64,000 nt of DNA from the NCBI GenBank assembly GCA_022478985.1, contig JAKSZP010010610.1, forward strand, positions 124,001 through 188,000, in the 5' to 3' direction. How positions within the stretch are numbered: position 1 is the first letter of the stretch; every line of letters starts with the position of its first letter. Below the pieces are notes generated by a model. The model ran no database searches and was not told where the DNA came from. It saw only the letters and a program-made list of their open reading frames with translations. Positions 10,195 through 21,999 of this stretch are shown here, one piece after another. The translations under genes and the position numbers were made by a program. This DNA comes from Massospora cicadina (Eukaryota > Entomophthoromycota > Entomophthoromycetes > Entomophthorales > Entomophthoraceae).

Positions 10195-12250
10195 TCACCC
10201 AATAGGATGTGTCACATCATAGACAAGTATTTTTGAACATGGCGCATTTGTAATATCAGTGGGTGATATCTGCTTCTGGTTTGGTGAATATGGGGCACTC
10301 CTTATGCGGGTAATCTGGCCCCTGTGATTGCCTAATTTAAATACGCAGTTTAAGATCTGCCAGGTCACTGACCGCTGCTTGGCTGTTACCAAATGGGAGT
10401 TCAGGCCCAAAATCAACTCCTTCATCGGGTAGTTGGTGTCATGGCTTTTGGTAGCCCAGTCATTTAGTATTCATGGATGAGTGGGTGGGTTGCACCCAGG
10501 TTTTGTAAGAAGATCCTCATATTTGATTAATATTGATTTGTACCTTATTTTGATCGACTTGGTGGTGTATTAATTGGCGATTTGGTTATGCTCTTCCCAG
10601 CTCATTGCAGAAATCATTGTGAAATTATGGGCCTTGATGTCCCTTTGGATTTGGTCAGCATCCCAGTCCAACTGCTCGAATGACCATCCGCCCTAGTGCA
10701 CGGCCCAATTGCATAGTCACCAGTGGTGTGGGGTACCTTTTCAGGAGGGTATTCACGGGTGGTGTGCCATCCATTTGTGTATTGAGCGGGGAGAGGCCAG
10801 CTCTTGGAGACCTTGGGCTCTTGCCCAGTTCATGCCCCACGCTAGGGTAGGTAACGCATGTTCATTTTCATTAGTTTAAGGAATGACTTCCCCATATTCA
10901 CCAAGCGTGGGATTTATAGTCCAGGAGGCCAATGCCTCCTTCGATCTTCAGTTTTGACAGGGTTTTCAGCGCTACCTGCGCCACCTTTGCATTGAACTAA
11001 AGGGAAGTTCTGAGCATCATCCTGATTTTCTTCTCTAGGTTTGGGCTCATTGCAGCACATGAGTGATGTACCACAACTTTGAGAAAATGAAGATCTTGAT
11101 TGCCTGCACTTTCTCTTCAAGGCATAGTCTGGCGTTCATCCAGCATGCCATTTGGATCAATAAGATTGACAATACCTTCTGTTTGGTTTCCAGTACCATG
11201 GGTCCCTTATTGTTTATATAGTATCCCGAGGTATCAGATTGTCTGGGAGTTCATAATCGGCGTTGTGTTGGTTGTCAGGCTGAAGTTGAGGTTGCCAATC
11301 CTCATTACTGAGGTTTTTGCCAAGTTGACTTTCGCGTTTAAAGCTAGCTGATATATGTCTAGTAGTTCCTCAGCGCCCTGGAGGTCAGTTGGTGAGCTTA
11401 TGCCTACTACCATGTCATCAGCAAATGCCAGCATTTTCAGTGGCATTTGGTTTGGGTGGACTAGGCCCCGGAGTTTCACATCCACTGCTGGCAACAAAAT
11501 GTTGGCTGCAAAGTTAAATGATATTGGTGACATAGGGTCGCCTTGTTGGAGACCCTGCCCGACCAGAATTTTGTTGGTTACGCCATCTGTGACAATCACC
11601 TTGGTTATCAGGCCTGAGTACAGCATTGTTATCCATGCTCAAAAAGTGTTGAGGATACCTACTGCCTTTAACTCCTCATGTAGGAATGACCACACTACTC
11701 AGTCTTATGCCTTTTCCATGTTGAGGAACATAAGATACCCCTGATCAATTCCCCTCACATCCTGGAGTACGTTTTGGACTGCACCAATGCTGTCCCATAT
11801 ACTCTGGCCTTTGATGAATCTGTTCTGGGCCTTATGGAGCATGCGCGGTGCCATTGCCATCCACCAATTAGATAGTATGTTCATGAGCAGCTTATAATCA
11901 GCGTTTTATAGTGCAATTGGGTGCCAGTTCCAAAGTTGGCGTTGGAGTCCCTTTTTGTACAAGAGTACAATTCAGGTCTCTTGCCCCCCTGGAATTTGTT
12001 GTCCATTTTTCAAACAGTGGTTAAAGAGGGCTTTGAGCTCCAGCGTGATGTGGTCACAGAATGCGCTGTATATCTCTACACACACATTGTTGGGGCCTGG
12101 TGCTTTCATCCTTGGTAACTCCTTTATCACCCGCTTAACTTCATTGATAGAGATTTTGGCAGATAATTTGGTGACATCTTCCAGTGTACAGCCCCCCAGT
12201 GCCGGCTTGGCCAGGTCAATTAGGGCATTTGTCACCAATTTTCTCATTTC
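10195..12250 (-). pseudogene. LINE B reverse transcriptase and C-terminal region, broken
   Basis: Reverse transcriptase that would copy the element's RNA at the nick. The N-terminal part (12247-11972) has ELPRMKAPGPNNVCVEIY, the 'K.PGPDG' finger motif of LINE RTs. Bases 11626-11234 carry GLQQGDPMSPISF and LAFADDMVVGI, the catalytic F/YxDD with both aspartates, then a KTSVMRIG thumb-proximal motif. Between the two pieces the frame is lost (about 11970-11630). From 11230 to 10195 the protein continues in scattered frames (LGLNSHLVTAKQRSV near 10390) without a recognisable RNase H. At least five stops or frameshifts make it inactive. Confidence 0.75.
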
Positions 12251-12649
12251 TCATTGTCAGAAAAGTTTTTATAGAATCATTCAATCTCGAGATTGATTGT
12301 TTCTGGGTCTGTTGATACTTCCCCTTCCGCTGTCTCCACTTCCCATATCTTAGCCATAGTTCAGATTTCCTTGAGGTGTGCCAGGCCCTCTTTGGTCATC
12401 GTCCCCACTAAGCTCTGATATCAGTACATTGCTTTGTTCTGTCACTCCAAATCTTGCTCATCATTAGGGCCTAATACTTTTTGTGTGTTGTTTGGTATTT
12501 GCTCCACCAATATTTGCTGTCCCACCAGTTGAGCTTCAATGTCTCTAATTTAGACTTCAGCTGTTTTACAGTGGCAGTTCGCTTGTAGGTGATCACTTTT
12601 CAAACTTCATGCTATCATGCTTTATCTTTGCTTTAATCCAAGTCCATCA

Positions 12650-13560
12650 TTCCAGAGGGTCTATCTCTTTGTGGCTATCCAGATATGTGACCAGTTGACC
12701 CCAGTCAAGCATTGATCTTTCAGCGCCATTCCCCGTCCCTCAGCATGGCTTGTTCCAACTGCCATTCACGATTCCTTGGGGGTTCATCAAGATAAATATC
12801 CATGTGGATGACCACGTGGTCACTTTCAGCGTTTATACTGACCTCGCTGTTGGACAATATTGGCTTGAGATCTGACAGCACTAGGATGTAATCTAAGCAT
12901 GATCCATACTGTGGGGGTCTGGCGGAGTCATATGACCATCACGTTAAGTTGGCTAGCCCTTTGTCCTCTTCATCAATCATTAGGCACATCCCAAAATTTG
13001 ACTAGGTTTTTCCGGAATCTCTTCGGCCTTTCTGTTGGGACGTTCTTTATTTGGGAACATATCCTGGCTTGCATTTGTCCATCAATTCAGGTCTCCTGCT
13101 ATTACTTCATTGCCTTATAATGGCACTTCCGATAAAAATTCCCAAAAAATATGGTTTTCATGGAGCTTTGGCAGAGCGTAGACCACCACTGCTCAAATGC
13201 TCTTGCATGTTTTCCTGTTTGTAGTGGTCACTATCAAGATCCTTCCAGAGAGAGTTTCCTCAACAAATTCCAGATCAATTTTCTTGTCCATTGTGATGAT
13301 TGACACATGATCCGTCTAGAGGGCTTGGTAGCCTATTTGGCAGGACCACAGGTGGTTCATCACATCATGGTTTGAGCTTGGTACCATTTCCTTTTGGTTA
13401 CCAGCTTGCATTTCTGACATGAAAATTAAGTCAATTTTCATTAGTTTTTAAATGGTGCATCTTCCTCCTCCTCATTTGTATGCTCGCCATCCCCTGAGCA
13501 TTTTTGGTTGCAATCCTCATCTCTGGCTGCCTGACCCACAGGTATGAGGATTAGCGTTTT
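12650..13560 (-). pseudogene. LINE B AP-endonuclease domain, broken
   Basis: Apurinic/apyrimidinic-like endonuclease that nicks target DNA in TPRT elements. On the minus strand, LIFMSEMQAGNQ near 13430 contains the catalytic glutamate segment (usually LQET). DHVSIITMDKK follows near 13300, VVVYALPKLHEN near 13180 and SEVSINAESDHVVIHMDI near 12820, where SDH carries the catalytic histidine. A stop lies in front of TDHVS. The domain leads into the RT at 12250. Homology is judged from the order and identity of these motifs. Confidence 0.7.
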
Positions 13561-16064
13561 CTGTGTTATAAATTGAGTTGCATACTGAGGTTTGTTTGTT
13601 GGTGTAAGATGTCACTGAGGGCGGGTGGGGTTATTGCTCAGCTTGTGGGTCTGGTTGGTCGGAACTGGTATTATATTACTGGGCATCCTGTGCACCAGAA
13701 ATTTGGTCTCCATCCCCACCTCCTTATTGATGGATAATGAAGGTGATTTTATAATCATCTCTTGGTGCTCCATGTCCCCTACTGGCAGAGCGGCGTATTT
13801 CCCCTCATCCATCATTCAGATTCTTTCTCCTTCAGTCAATTTGTCAGTTGCTTTCAATTTTTTACTAGGTGTCCATCTGGCCAACTTTGCTGATTTTATC
13901 ATATCAACTGATTTTTTGCCAGTATCCTCAGGTTGCTTTGCCAACGATTTTTTATTTAATTTTGCATTCGCTTTCAACTTGTTGGGCTTCTTGTTTGATT
14001 TATCAGCATCCTGCATCCATCCCTTCTTGGGGATTTCCTTGGGTTCATTTTTTGCCATTGTTCCTCCTCGCGGATCATCCATTCCACTTGGGATGGGCGT
14101 GGCTCCGTTGGTTTGGGACCCATTCCTTTGTCCATTATGTATGATTTGGGGTTTGGATTTATAAATGGCTCGTTGTCCGCTTTAGGTCATTTGGCCACTT
14201 CTCGCACACATGCTTCCCTATGTGCCAAGTCCAACTCTTGTTGTTGGTGTTTCATGTCCGCGACCTCCATTAGGTTATGCGAGATCCATTCCCTGGCTTT
14301 TGGTCAAAGGAAAGTCTTAGTTCCAACCTTGGTGACCCCACCAACAGGGTCATATTTGTACTCCTGAGTGGTTTTTCCTTTGCAGTGATGGCATTGAGCC
14401 ATTGTGTGTCTGGTTTGGTATCAGAACTGGCACACTTGCTTGGCGTCTTCTTGCTTGATGTACACTACCCTGTTTAGGCTAGGCAGGAGGATGAATTGGG
14501 TAGGTTTATTTTTTTGCTTCATTCAGGGTGCCAGTTCTTAGAGCGCTTCTACTGTCTGGGGGTGGAGGCACTTTGCGATGTAGTCACCGCTGGCTTGCTG
14601 AAATCTTTGTACTTCCCCATAGTACAATAATCCAGTCCATAACGCTTTGTGCACCCACTCCCTTTTGCAATTAATCGGAAAGATTTGGAAGGTTACTCAC
14701 CTTACTGTTTGGTTGGCGTATCTGGTCAGCTCCATATGCTGATGAATTTCCTTATATTTGATCCCAATTACATGAGTTTTTTGCGATCCAATTCTCCTGG
14801 GATCACTATATCAATGTACCCCCGTTTGGGTACCCAGTGATGGTCAAAGTCCCCTCCTGTTAGAACTTCATTGAGCTCCTGATAAATCGACATTATTATG
14901 TCAGAACACTCCTCCTCCTCCACTAGCTGCAGGTGGATTTGGATAGAATCTTTTAGGTAAGATTTTGGTGCTTGGCGGTCCATAAAGCCTCCACTGATTA
15001 ACTAGCAGATGTATTCATGTAGCTTCTCACCCCATTCCAGGTGTTGTCATCAGTATGCGCTGCCGCTGCACTGTATGACCTGGTTTTTGCGCTAGGTTTG
15101 TGAACATCAGTGGGGGTCTTCCCCTTCAAAAACCAGCTTACCGATTCATTGAGGCTGAATCTCTGATTAAGAAACGCTTCAATTTGTTGGATGCTGATAC
15201 CTTGGCGCTTAATGATCTTAGCCATTTGTACTCCAATTTTGAGGTTTTGCCACTCAAGGGCATCCATCGGCAAGAAACCCAGTTGGTACCACTTGAGGGC
15301 AGATTCCAGGCCACATGTTGGATGTAGGTATTTTTGAAGGACCTCCAGCATAACCAAACTACGCTGGCACCAGTACCTTACCATGACACTAATTCAGCCC
15401 CTGTCTGTAAATATCTGTGCCATGGTGGCCAGAACCCCGCCTCACTTCATTGGGAGGCTTCAGAGTTGATGAAACCTTTGGCGGTATATGGGGCAGCTAG
15501 CATCAGTTCCTGGAAGGCTTGTTTCCAATCCTAGATGGTTTCAATGCAGATCCCTGCTTTGAGACATTTGCAACCAAGGTCTGGGTTAAGACCCCTTTCA
15601 TTGCTGTTGCCACCTGTGATTAAATCTCATGTTCCATCCATGGTTGGGCTGACACTGGGGTGAATCCTGCTGCGTCTCAGTCTGCAGCTTCAGCAATAGT
15701 TGCAACGTCGCACCATATTTTCCACATATCAATAGGTAAAGGTTGGCCTCAAAGGGTTTCATGGATTAGTTTCATCAAACCCAGATCCGCCCATTCATGT
15801 ACTAAATCCATACTGGCTCCCACTCATAACCAGTATCTCATTTCCATCAGGTTGAATCCATTGGTGGACCAGTTAATGGCCTCTTCTGGCAACCAATCCT
15901 GGAATGGTCCCCACTCCATCGCCTTTTCCTTTATCCAGCCCACCTTCATTAGGTCTGATGCTGTGGCAGGTGGGATTCAGGTGTACGACCAGTGTAAGGC
16001 CTTGGTGGCCTTGAACCAGGCCATTATCCATGACAGTGCCTCCTCTGGGAGAATGTGGCATTAT

Positions 16065-17496
16065 TGTAAGTCCTGTGGGAACGTCCCCTGGGTGTTGATC
16101 AGGCCATTTTTCCGTTCCTGAGCAATAAGGTACCAAAGAGGATGGCGGTACTCCTTGTTACTCAGGGCGATCTCACTCATGTAGTAGATGAGCACTGGGT
16201 AACAGCTCTTCTGCTTCGGATTCCACCCCCAGTACCCACACTCACCTCACCAGAACTGTTATGGGGAATCAGTGAAATCTGCGCCGAGATTGTTGAATTG
16301 AAATCAATTGGAACTAATTAGAGTGGCAATCTGCCTGATGTTCAGATCTCAAATGGCCAGAAAGGTATGAGGACTGGTTTATAAGCTGGAATGCCTAACG
16401 GTTTCAATTCAATTAACATGCTGATTGAACAAATCATCTCCCTACCAAAGTCATCAGGGATCATCCTCAATGGGCAGGATATAGCATCAGATGTCATCGA
16501 TGAGGTTTCAAAGTCCTCTGTTGACAATTCAGGCGTTGCAGCTGATGCAATGCCACTGACTGAACGAATGGCCCAGCGACCAAGTGCAGGTGGGTTGGGC
16601 GTCTCGAACCCATTCCCAACTAAATGGACCCGCCCCTATGTGGGGTGGCCTTGGGGGATTCACGCCGCCCATTGGGCCAAATGCCATAACACCAACCATC
16701 AGAAACGTAGCTGAGCCTTGGTTTGGACGTTTGAGGTTGAACCAACAGTGACTTGGCCCACTGCCAAATTTTTTGATGTTGGCTCCCAGGGAACTAACCC
16801 GCCCATTCCTGAATAATTCTATGGTTAGGTCAAAATTGAGGGTCACAATCCTGGCTTAACACTACCCCAATCAACCACTATTTAATCAGTTGCATTGCAC
16901 TGAGAAAATTGTTGGTCAATTTTCTTCCCTTCCTTATAATAAAAATTTTTCCAAAAAAACCAAACAATTTTTATATTGTATTGCTCCTTCTGGCCGCATC
17001 CCTTTCAGCGTTTCCCAGTGGCCTATCATTCTGCATACCGGATGGGCTCTACCAGTACTCATGGTCACTATGGCCCCCTCCGTCATTGATTGGATTCAGC
17101 AAGTCAGATAATTTTGGCACTACATCCCTGCTATCATGAACTTCCGTCAACAGTACATAGGGATCTTGTGGCCCTACATCCACCAACTGCAAGCAAGAAT
17201 CTGTCTCCTTATCTCCCCGGTTGACATGACCTCATATGCCAATGAATGCATAGAAACTATTTCTGTGATCCCACCCCCTGCAGCAAGGCCCCCTGGGTCA
17301 GGGATGGGAACATTGTGGTTCATCATCGGGATCATACTCACTGTTGTTCTACGCCAACAATTCGTCATTTCACAATGCCTGGCTCCATATAACGTCATTC
17401 AGTCGGCAATGCCTCTGGCATTCTGGCTTGCTTTTTGGGTGCTTATGCATCCCTACTGGCAGGCCGGTCTAAACTTCTTCTGCCATTTCCATGACA
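16065..17496 (+). mobile_element. Solo LTR of the chromovirus A family, TSD ATTAT
   Basis: This 1,432-bp LTR runs from TGTAAGTCC to CCATGACA (TG...CA) and is flanked by ATTAT at 16060-16064 and 17497-17501, a perfect 5-bp duplication. It aligns with the LTRs of the element at 40349-46319, but in plus orientation. It contains the U3 frame (VTQGDLTHVVDEHWVTAL, near 16165-16220; then GGLGVSNPFPTKW near 16590), a TATTTAAT box at 16879, the self-priming segment TTGTTGGTCAATTTTC near 16911, and the terminal peptide AMPLAFWLAFWV...HPYWQ up to the LTR end. It sits inside LINE B ORF1. It arose by recombination between two LTRs. Confidence 0.92.
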
Positions 17497-18175
17497 ATTA
17501 TACCATTCCAGTGCCATGTCTACTGGAATGGTATGTCAGCCCATTTGAGGCGGTTGACACGTTTGGGATTTGTTTCATGTAATCAGCTAGTTCCATTGGA
17601 TTGAGGCCTGAGCTCCCAAAGGCTTGAGTAGATCGCGCTGTTTTACTGGCCTTTTCTATATTCCATTGCGTTTAGAAGGTCAATTCCAGTATCCATTAAA
17701 GCCATCAAGTCCACCAGTTTCAAAGTCTTCTCAAAATTGCGGCTTCAATCACCTTGTTCTCCACAGGGATTTTCATCCATTCAATGGTGTCTTCAGTACA
17801 AACCCGGGGCGCCTTGAAGAGTACCTCCATGTCAATCAAGATTTGGGTATTGAGCCAGCGTTTGGCTTCCCCAGCAGAAAATTTGTGGTCCCTCCAAATA
17901 GCCATGATGGCCGGTTTGATGTTTTTGGAGACCCATTGAGTCGCCATTGAATATGGGAACTGAAAGGCCTCCCATTATCTAATTTTGTGAGTGGACACAC
18001 CATGGCATGCTAGAATGTCCATCTGAATGGGGTTGTACTTTACTGGAGCCCTGGTTGCCAGCTTGACTACTGTTGGGGTTTTGTCCCCTTCCAGTAGCAC
18101 CTTTAATTTTTTAGCTGAACTTTCCTGGGTGTCTGATCCTTCAGATTTAGTCCCCAATATTACTTCATCCCCTTT

Positions 18176-18178
<3 letters not shown>

Positions 18179-18256
<78 letters not shown>
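18179..18256. repeat. (CT)39 microsatellite
   Basis: A perfect run of 39 CT units. In the sense of LINE B it is (GA)n and reads as alternating Arg-Glu inside ORF1. It is flanked by a 12-bp direct repeat, TTAGTCCCCAAT (18146-18157 and 18256-18267), so the block between looks like a small duplication or insertion. Confidence 0.95.
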
Positions 18257-18258
<2 letters not shown>

Positions 18259-19310
18259 GTCCCCAATGATTTGTATTGCACTGGCAATTGATTCTGTGCT
18301 TTTTTAGCCCCCTCCATTGACTTGAAATTGTCAGGGATTGTATTTGATGGCCTATTAAGATTCAGCAATCGATTCTTAGTTGAGCTAGCCCCTGCTGTCA
18401 ACTTAATTTGTCAGGGATTGTGCTCAATGGTCCATTGCAGATCATGCCTGATGAGTTTCTCAGTTTGTCAGATCGATTTTGGTCAGGGACTGTTCTCCCC
18501 CTGACTGGTCTTTGTCAGGACTGGTCCCCAACTTATCCTTTGAGCAATTATGCCAAGTGTCATTGGTAGGTTTCTCCATATTGGAAAAAAACTTTTTTGT
18601 TGCCCTGTTGGTTTGGGCGGCTGATTTTCGTTGGTCAAGCCTGAGTCAGTTTCCAGATCCAACCAATTTTCGTCCAGATTTTTTGGTTTTTCCAAAAAAA
18701 TTGTTTTACATTGCGAGGCCCCAATCCCCTCTACTGATTGAGGTTCGGTGGGTAATATCCCCAACACCACTGTTCTTGGCATTGTTCCTCGCTCCCCAAA
18801 GGTTGCTCCTATCAGCTGATTTCCGGTAGACACCAATCTTGGGATTCAGTTACATTGTCTGCACTTATTGCAAAGGTCTTTTTTTTGGCCCTTAGTTGAG
18901 TTCAAGCGTTTCCTCATTGTTTTTTCTGCCAATTTGTTATTTGGCATGCATTCATTATTCAGGATGTCTCCGTTATTAATCATATAGGGGCCTTGGTCAG
19001 CAGAAATTTGTGCTGCCAGTTCGTTACCTGGAGTGCACTCATTATTCAGGCCTGCTGTCATTAATCACATGGGGGTCTTGGTCAGCTGGAAGTCATCCAG
19101 ATAGTTCATCCATCTTGAAGTACTTCTTAATTAGCTAGTAATTGGTGCAAGCAAGCCGTCTTAATCTATGTGCTTCACACCAATGGGTGGAGAGACTCAC
19201 TTACGCTGAGAGGTTTTGGCTGTAATGTACTGCTCTATAAGTGCAGTACTTACTGGCAGGTGGATATTCTCTCTAAAATTGGTCTAGTCACTTTTAAATT
19301 AAAAAGTGAT

Positions 19311-19414
19311 GTTTGAGAGAGAAAGAGCCCCATACTCTACCACTGGGGTATCCTCCTTATCATAGCAAAATAAAATGCAAGTTTTAATCAGAATTACTCA
19401 CCCAGTTTTAACTC
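19311..19414 (-). mobile_element. SINE head-like fragment
   Basis: On the minus strand, 19360-19326 reads GGATACCCCAGTGGTAGAG then TATGGGGCTC. This resembles the head of the SINE at 35040 (GAGTGCCTCAGTGATAGAGC, ATGAGCTC) and the A box of a tRNA. The body after it does not match the other SINE copies, and no clear B box is seen. It may be a truncated SINE or a tRNA-derived 5' end of another element. Confidence 0.4.
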
Positions 19415-19628
19415 AGCACTATCCATTATATTTATTCAGGGAAGGTTGACCAGGGGACAAGCACTTTCAATATAGTGAGTAAACTAATGAGATTTGACAA
19501 TTAAAGACACCCCAGAGGGTTCAAAGCCCCTCTTGTTGTCTTTAGGATCACCAAGTTTAGGACGGTAGGTAAGGGAGTTATGCTGGCTTATTCTTGAATG
19601 CAGCATGTGTGAAGGAAAGGATCAACCT

Positions 19629-20100
19629 TTAGGAACCATATGGGAACCATGTGTTGATTGTCCTTCTGTTACGAGGGGTCATATGTCCAAACAGCCATGC
19701 TTGGTAATGTTCCAATATATGGCTGTGAAAGAGATGGATGGCTTTTTGGATTGTGGGCGCTGCTCCTGTGAACGATTCCAGTACCATTGTATGTATCGTC
19801 CATAGTGCTATTGCTACTATTAACGCCCTGAGAGATGGGTAGATAGGAGAGTTCATGTTTATAGCGAACATATTCCTTGCTAGGCTGAATGGATGTCCAT
19901 TTTCTTGGCGGAATAGGCGCATGGCCTTTTTCCATACAGCCACTGATGTTGGGCATTGTTCTAAAAGGTGGGCTAGGCTTCCATATTGACAACATATTGT
20001 ATATGAGGTGTGAGTGGCATTTGACCGTTCAGCTGTTTGGTATACTCTCCTCATGCACCTCCATACATGTGCTCTTATCCTGGGTTGGAGTATAGAGTGA
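19629..20100 (-). pseudogene. LINE L ORF2 C-terminus with zinc finger
   Basis: Sense reading: RRVYQTAERSNATHTS, then CCQYGSLAHLLEQCP (zinc-finger-like, one cysteine displaced), VAVWKKAMRLF, and the conserved end AIALWTIHTMVLESF...INTWFPYG. It parallels CVMCGQYGTLFHRLEKCP and WTIHTIVLDAI of the 47 kb copy. It is probably nucleic-acid binding and helps target or RNA recognition. It is separated from the RT by scattered frames at 20100-20495. Confidence 0.7.
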
Positions 20101-20495
20101 TGTGTGTATCTCCATACTCTTCTTTGAGTCTCCAGGTTGTAGGGATATCCATATGGTCTAGGTAATCTATCCTGGCTATGGTACTTTGAATTTGCTTATT
20201 ATATTGTCTGTTACTATTTGATCATTGATCTCCTGTCTGTGAATTAGCCTTGGGCGTCCTCAGTGACTGGTTTGGTCATTTATGTGGATCCGCCATGTCG
20301 CTCTTCTCATGGCTAGGAGTATTCATTTGAAATGTGCAGGAGTGCCGTGTGGTCCTGAAGCTGTGGGATGGGATGCCAGATATTTGATTAATGTGTTTGG
20401 GTGATCTGGGTTTCATAATTGGAGTGCACGTGTGAAGTTAAATCTTGCTGTTCTGGCCCAGTATGTATCTGGAAGATCTGGGCTAGTCACTTGAG

Positions 20496-21996
20496 CTATC
20501 CAGGACCCAGTATATGGGTTGCTTGCTCTACGTAATTAGTAAGCCCCATACCTCCATTCCTTCTAGAGCCAAATAGGGTTTTGAGGCGTACAGGGGGGTT
20601 GTGGTTGGACCATAGCCATCCTTGTAATAGGGCGTGGATTGTGTTGAAGAAGGATGGTGAGAAAGCGATTGCATGGGCCGTGAACCATATGATTGATAGA
20701 ATCATAGAGTTAGCTACCGTGACCCTTCCTGTTAAACCTGTTTGGTGTCCATGTAAGGAGGCAATGCGCTTTGTTATTTTGTCTAATAGTTGATTTTCCA
20801 TCCTGGAGTTGGAGTAACCTCCCGCTTCCAGCCATACTCCAAAGTGATGAACAGGACCAGCTGTTGGTTTGGTGATGAATGGAAGTTTCAGTGAGGTCAT
20901 TGCTAATTTTCGCCTCCTATGTCTGGTCAGGAGTCTTGGCGTTGTATTAGCTTGTTGTCCCTGGGTAGATGACATCCACTGGATCTGATATTTCCCCAGG
21001 AGTATAATTTCCGCTTTCTTGGTGTTAAGTGATGCGTTACTTATGGCTGAATAGTCTTGTATTATCTTCTCAATTCTGCAAGCGTCCTGATTGTTGGATA
21101 TGTTCACCACACAATCATCAGCGAACACCATTTTTTTGACTGGTGGTTGGCCCTTGACGTTGATTCCCTTGAGAAGTTTTTTTTGTACTTCGGATTAGGG
21201 GGTCTAAGCTAAAGTTGTAGAATAGAGGGCTTAAGGGGTCTCCTTGTTTTAGTCCTCTCTGTGGGATAAGTGGGTTGGTTAAGAAGCCTGCTCCCCTCAC
21301 AGCCATGGTTGCAGACTCTATAAACAACATTACCAAGTTTATAAATCTATTTGGAAGCTTGAATTTTTGAAGGCAGGCCCTAAGATAGGTCCAGTTCACC
21401 CTGTCATATGCCTTTTGTTGGTCTAAAAAGGCAAGTGCTCCAGAGGTTTTGGACTGGCAGACATTTGTAACTGTGTGGGTGTTATCCCATATGGATCTTC
21501 TTGGAACAAATCCATATTGTGATGGGGATATCGCATCAGTTGCAATTTCTCCTAGTCGTTTAGCCAAAATTTTTGTGAAAATTTTTGTATCTGTGTTGGT
21601 TAGGGAAATTGGGCGACAGTTGTATAGGTCTAATCTGTCTCCTTTCTTGAATAAAGTGACCGTGTAGGCTTCTTTGCCTCCAGGTAGGAGGCATGTTTCC
21701 ATAATACACTTGTTCATTGAAGCTAGAAGAATGTTAGAGATGTTAGTAAAATATTTTATGTAAAATTCATAGGATATCCCATCAGGTCTAGGGCATTTCC
21801 CTCTTGGTGCACCGCGTACTACTTCCCATAATTCCTTGTGTGATATTAAATTAATTAAATTGTTATTTTGGGTTGTGGTATCGATATGTACACTTCTAAG
21901 GAATTTTTCAATTTTTTCTGGTTTGACCAGCTCAGATTTATACAATTTTGTGTAAAACCTGTGCACTTCAGTTGCGACTTCTTTGGGTGTTTCCAC
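20496..21996 (-). pseudogene. LINE L reverse transcriptase, two frames
   Basis: Two overlapping minus-strand frames cover the RT. The first (21996-21118, 292 codons) carries GAPRGKCPRPDGISYEFY (finger motif), YTVTLFKKGDRLDLYNCRPI, FVPRRSIWDN, FLDQQKAYDRVNWTYLRAC (first catalytic aspartate region) and PQRGLKQGDPLSPLFYNFSLDPL. The second (21131-20496) begins MVFADDCVVNI, the catalytic FADD, followed by SLNTKKAEIILLG and the thumb. The frame change falls at a run of A residues (sense) near 21176-21184. It is otherwise a good match to the 47 kb copy. One frameshift here makes it non-functional unless ribosomes shift. Confidence 0.85.
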
Positions 21997-21999
21997 TAT

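Larger units (their letters stand above)
13600..19061 (-). pseudogene. LINE B ORF1, unusually long, interrupted
   Basis: The reading frame of ORF1 starts near 19061 and continues, through stops and frame changes, to about 13600, which is roughly 4 kb after removing the solo LTR. Visible pieces: a Lys/Ser-rich N-terminus with the (RE)n tract (18180-18256); MAIWRDHKFSAGEAKRWLN (about 17890), which parallels AAVWEDLKPADAKSWLD at 62300; YQELNEVLTGGDFDHHWVP (14870), paralleled at 63710; a CCHC-like knuckle near 14440-14399 whose second cysteine position is a stop; and a basic C-terminus (14082-13816). Removing the LTR and one TSD copy restores the frame WNGIMPHSPRGG across 17497/16064. The protein family is not one I recognise. 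Confidence 0.6.
9698..19310 (-). mobile_element. LINE of family B, long ORF1, interrupted by a solo LTR
   Basis: A minus-strand non-LTR retrotransposon of about 8.1 kb once the solo LTR (16065-17496) is taken out. Sense order: ORF1 with (RE)n tract and CCHC-like knuckle (about 19060-13600), APE-type endonuclease (about 13560-12650), reverse transcriptase (12250-11230), C-terminal region and a 3' end in TTTAATTTATTTTAATAAAG near 9700-9730. It lacks the L-family 3' motif. A second copy of its ORF1 runs along the plus strand at 61320-64000. Target-site duplications were not found, so both ends are approximate. Confidence 0.75.

Noticed and set aside
18027..18269. A plus-strand frame ending in a Leu-Ser repeat
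   Set aside because: It is only the reverse reading of the (CT)39 microsatellite and of LINE B ORF1.
19326..19360. A true tRNA gene, from the AGTGGTAGAG segment
   Set aside because: No acceptor stem, anticodon arm or B box can be folded around it; a SINE head is the better reading.
21118..21190. Programmed frameshift before the FADD motif, since both LINE L copies change frame here
   Set aside because: The shift falls at a run of A residues at 21176-21184 in one copy and near a CAAAC at about 50690 in the other. Different positions suggest independent indels.
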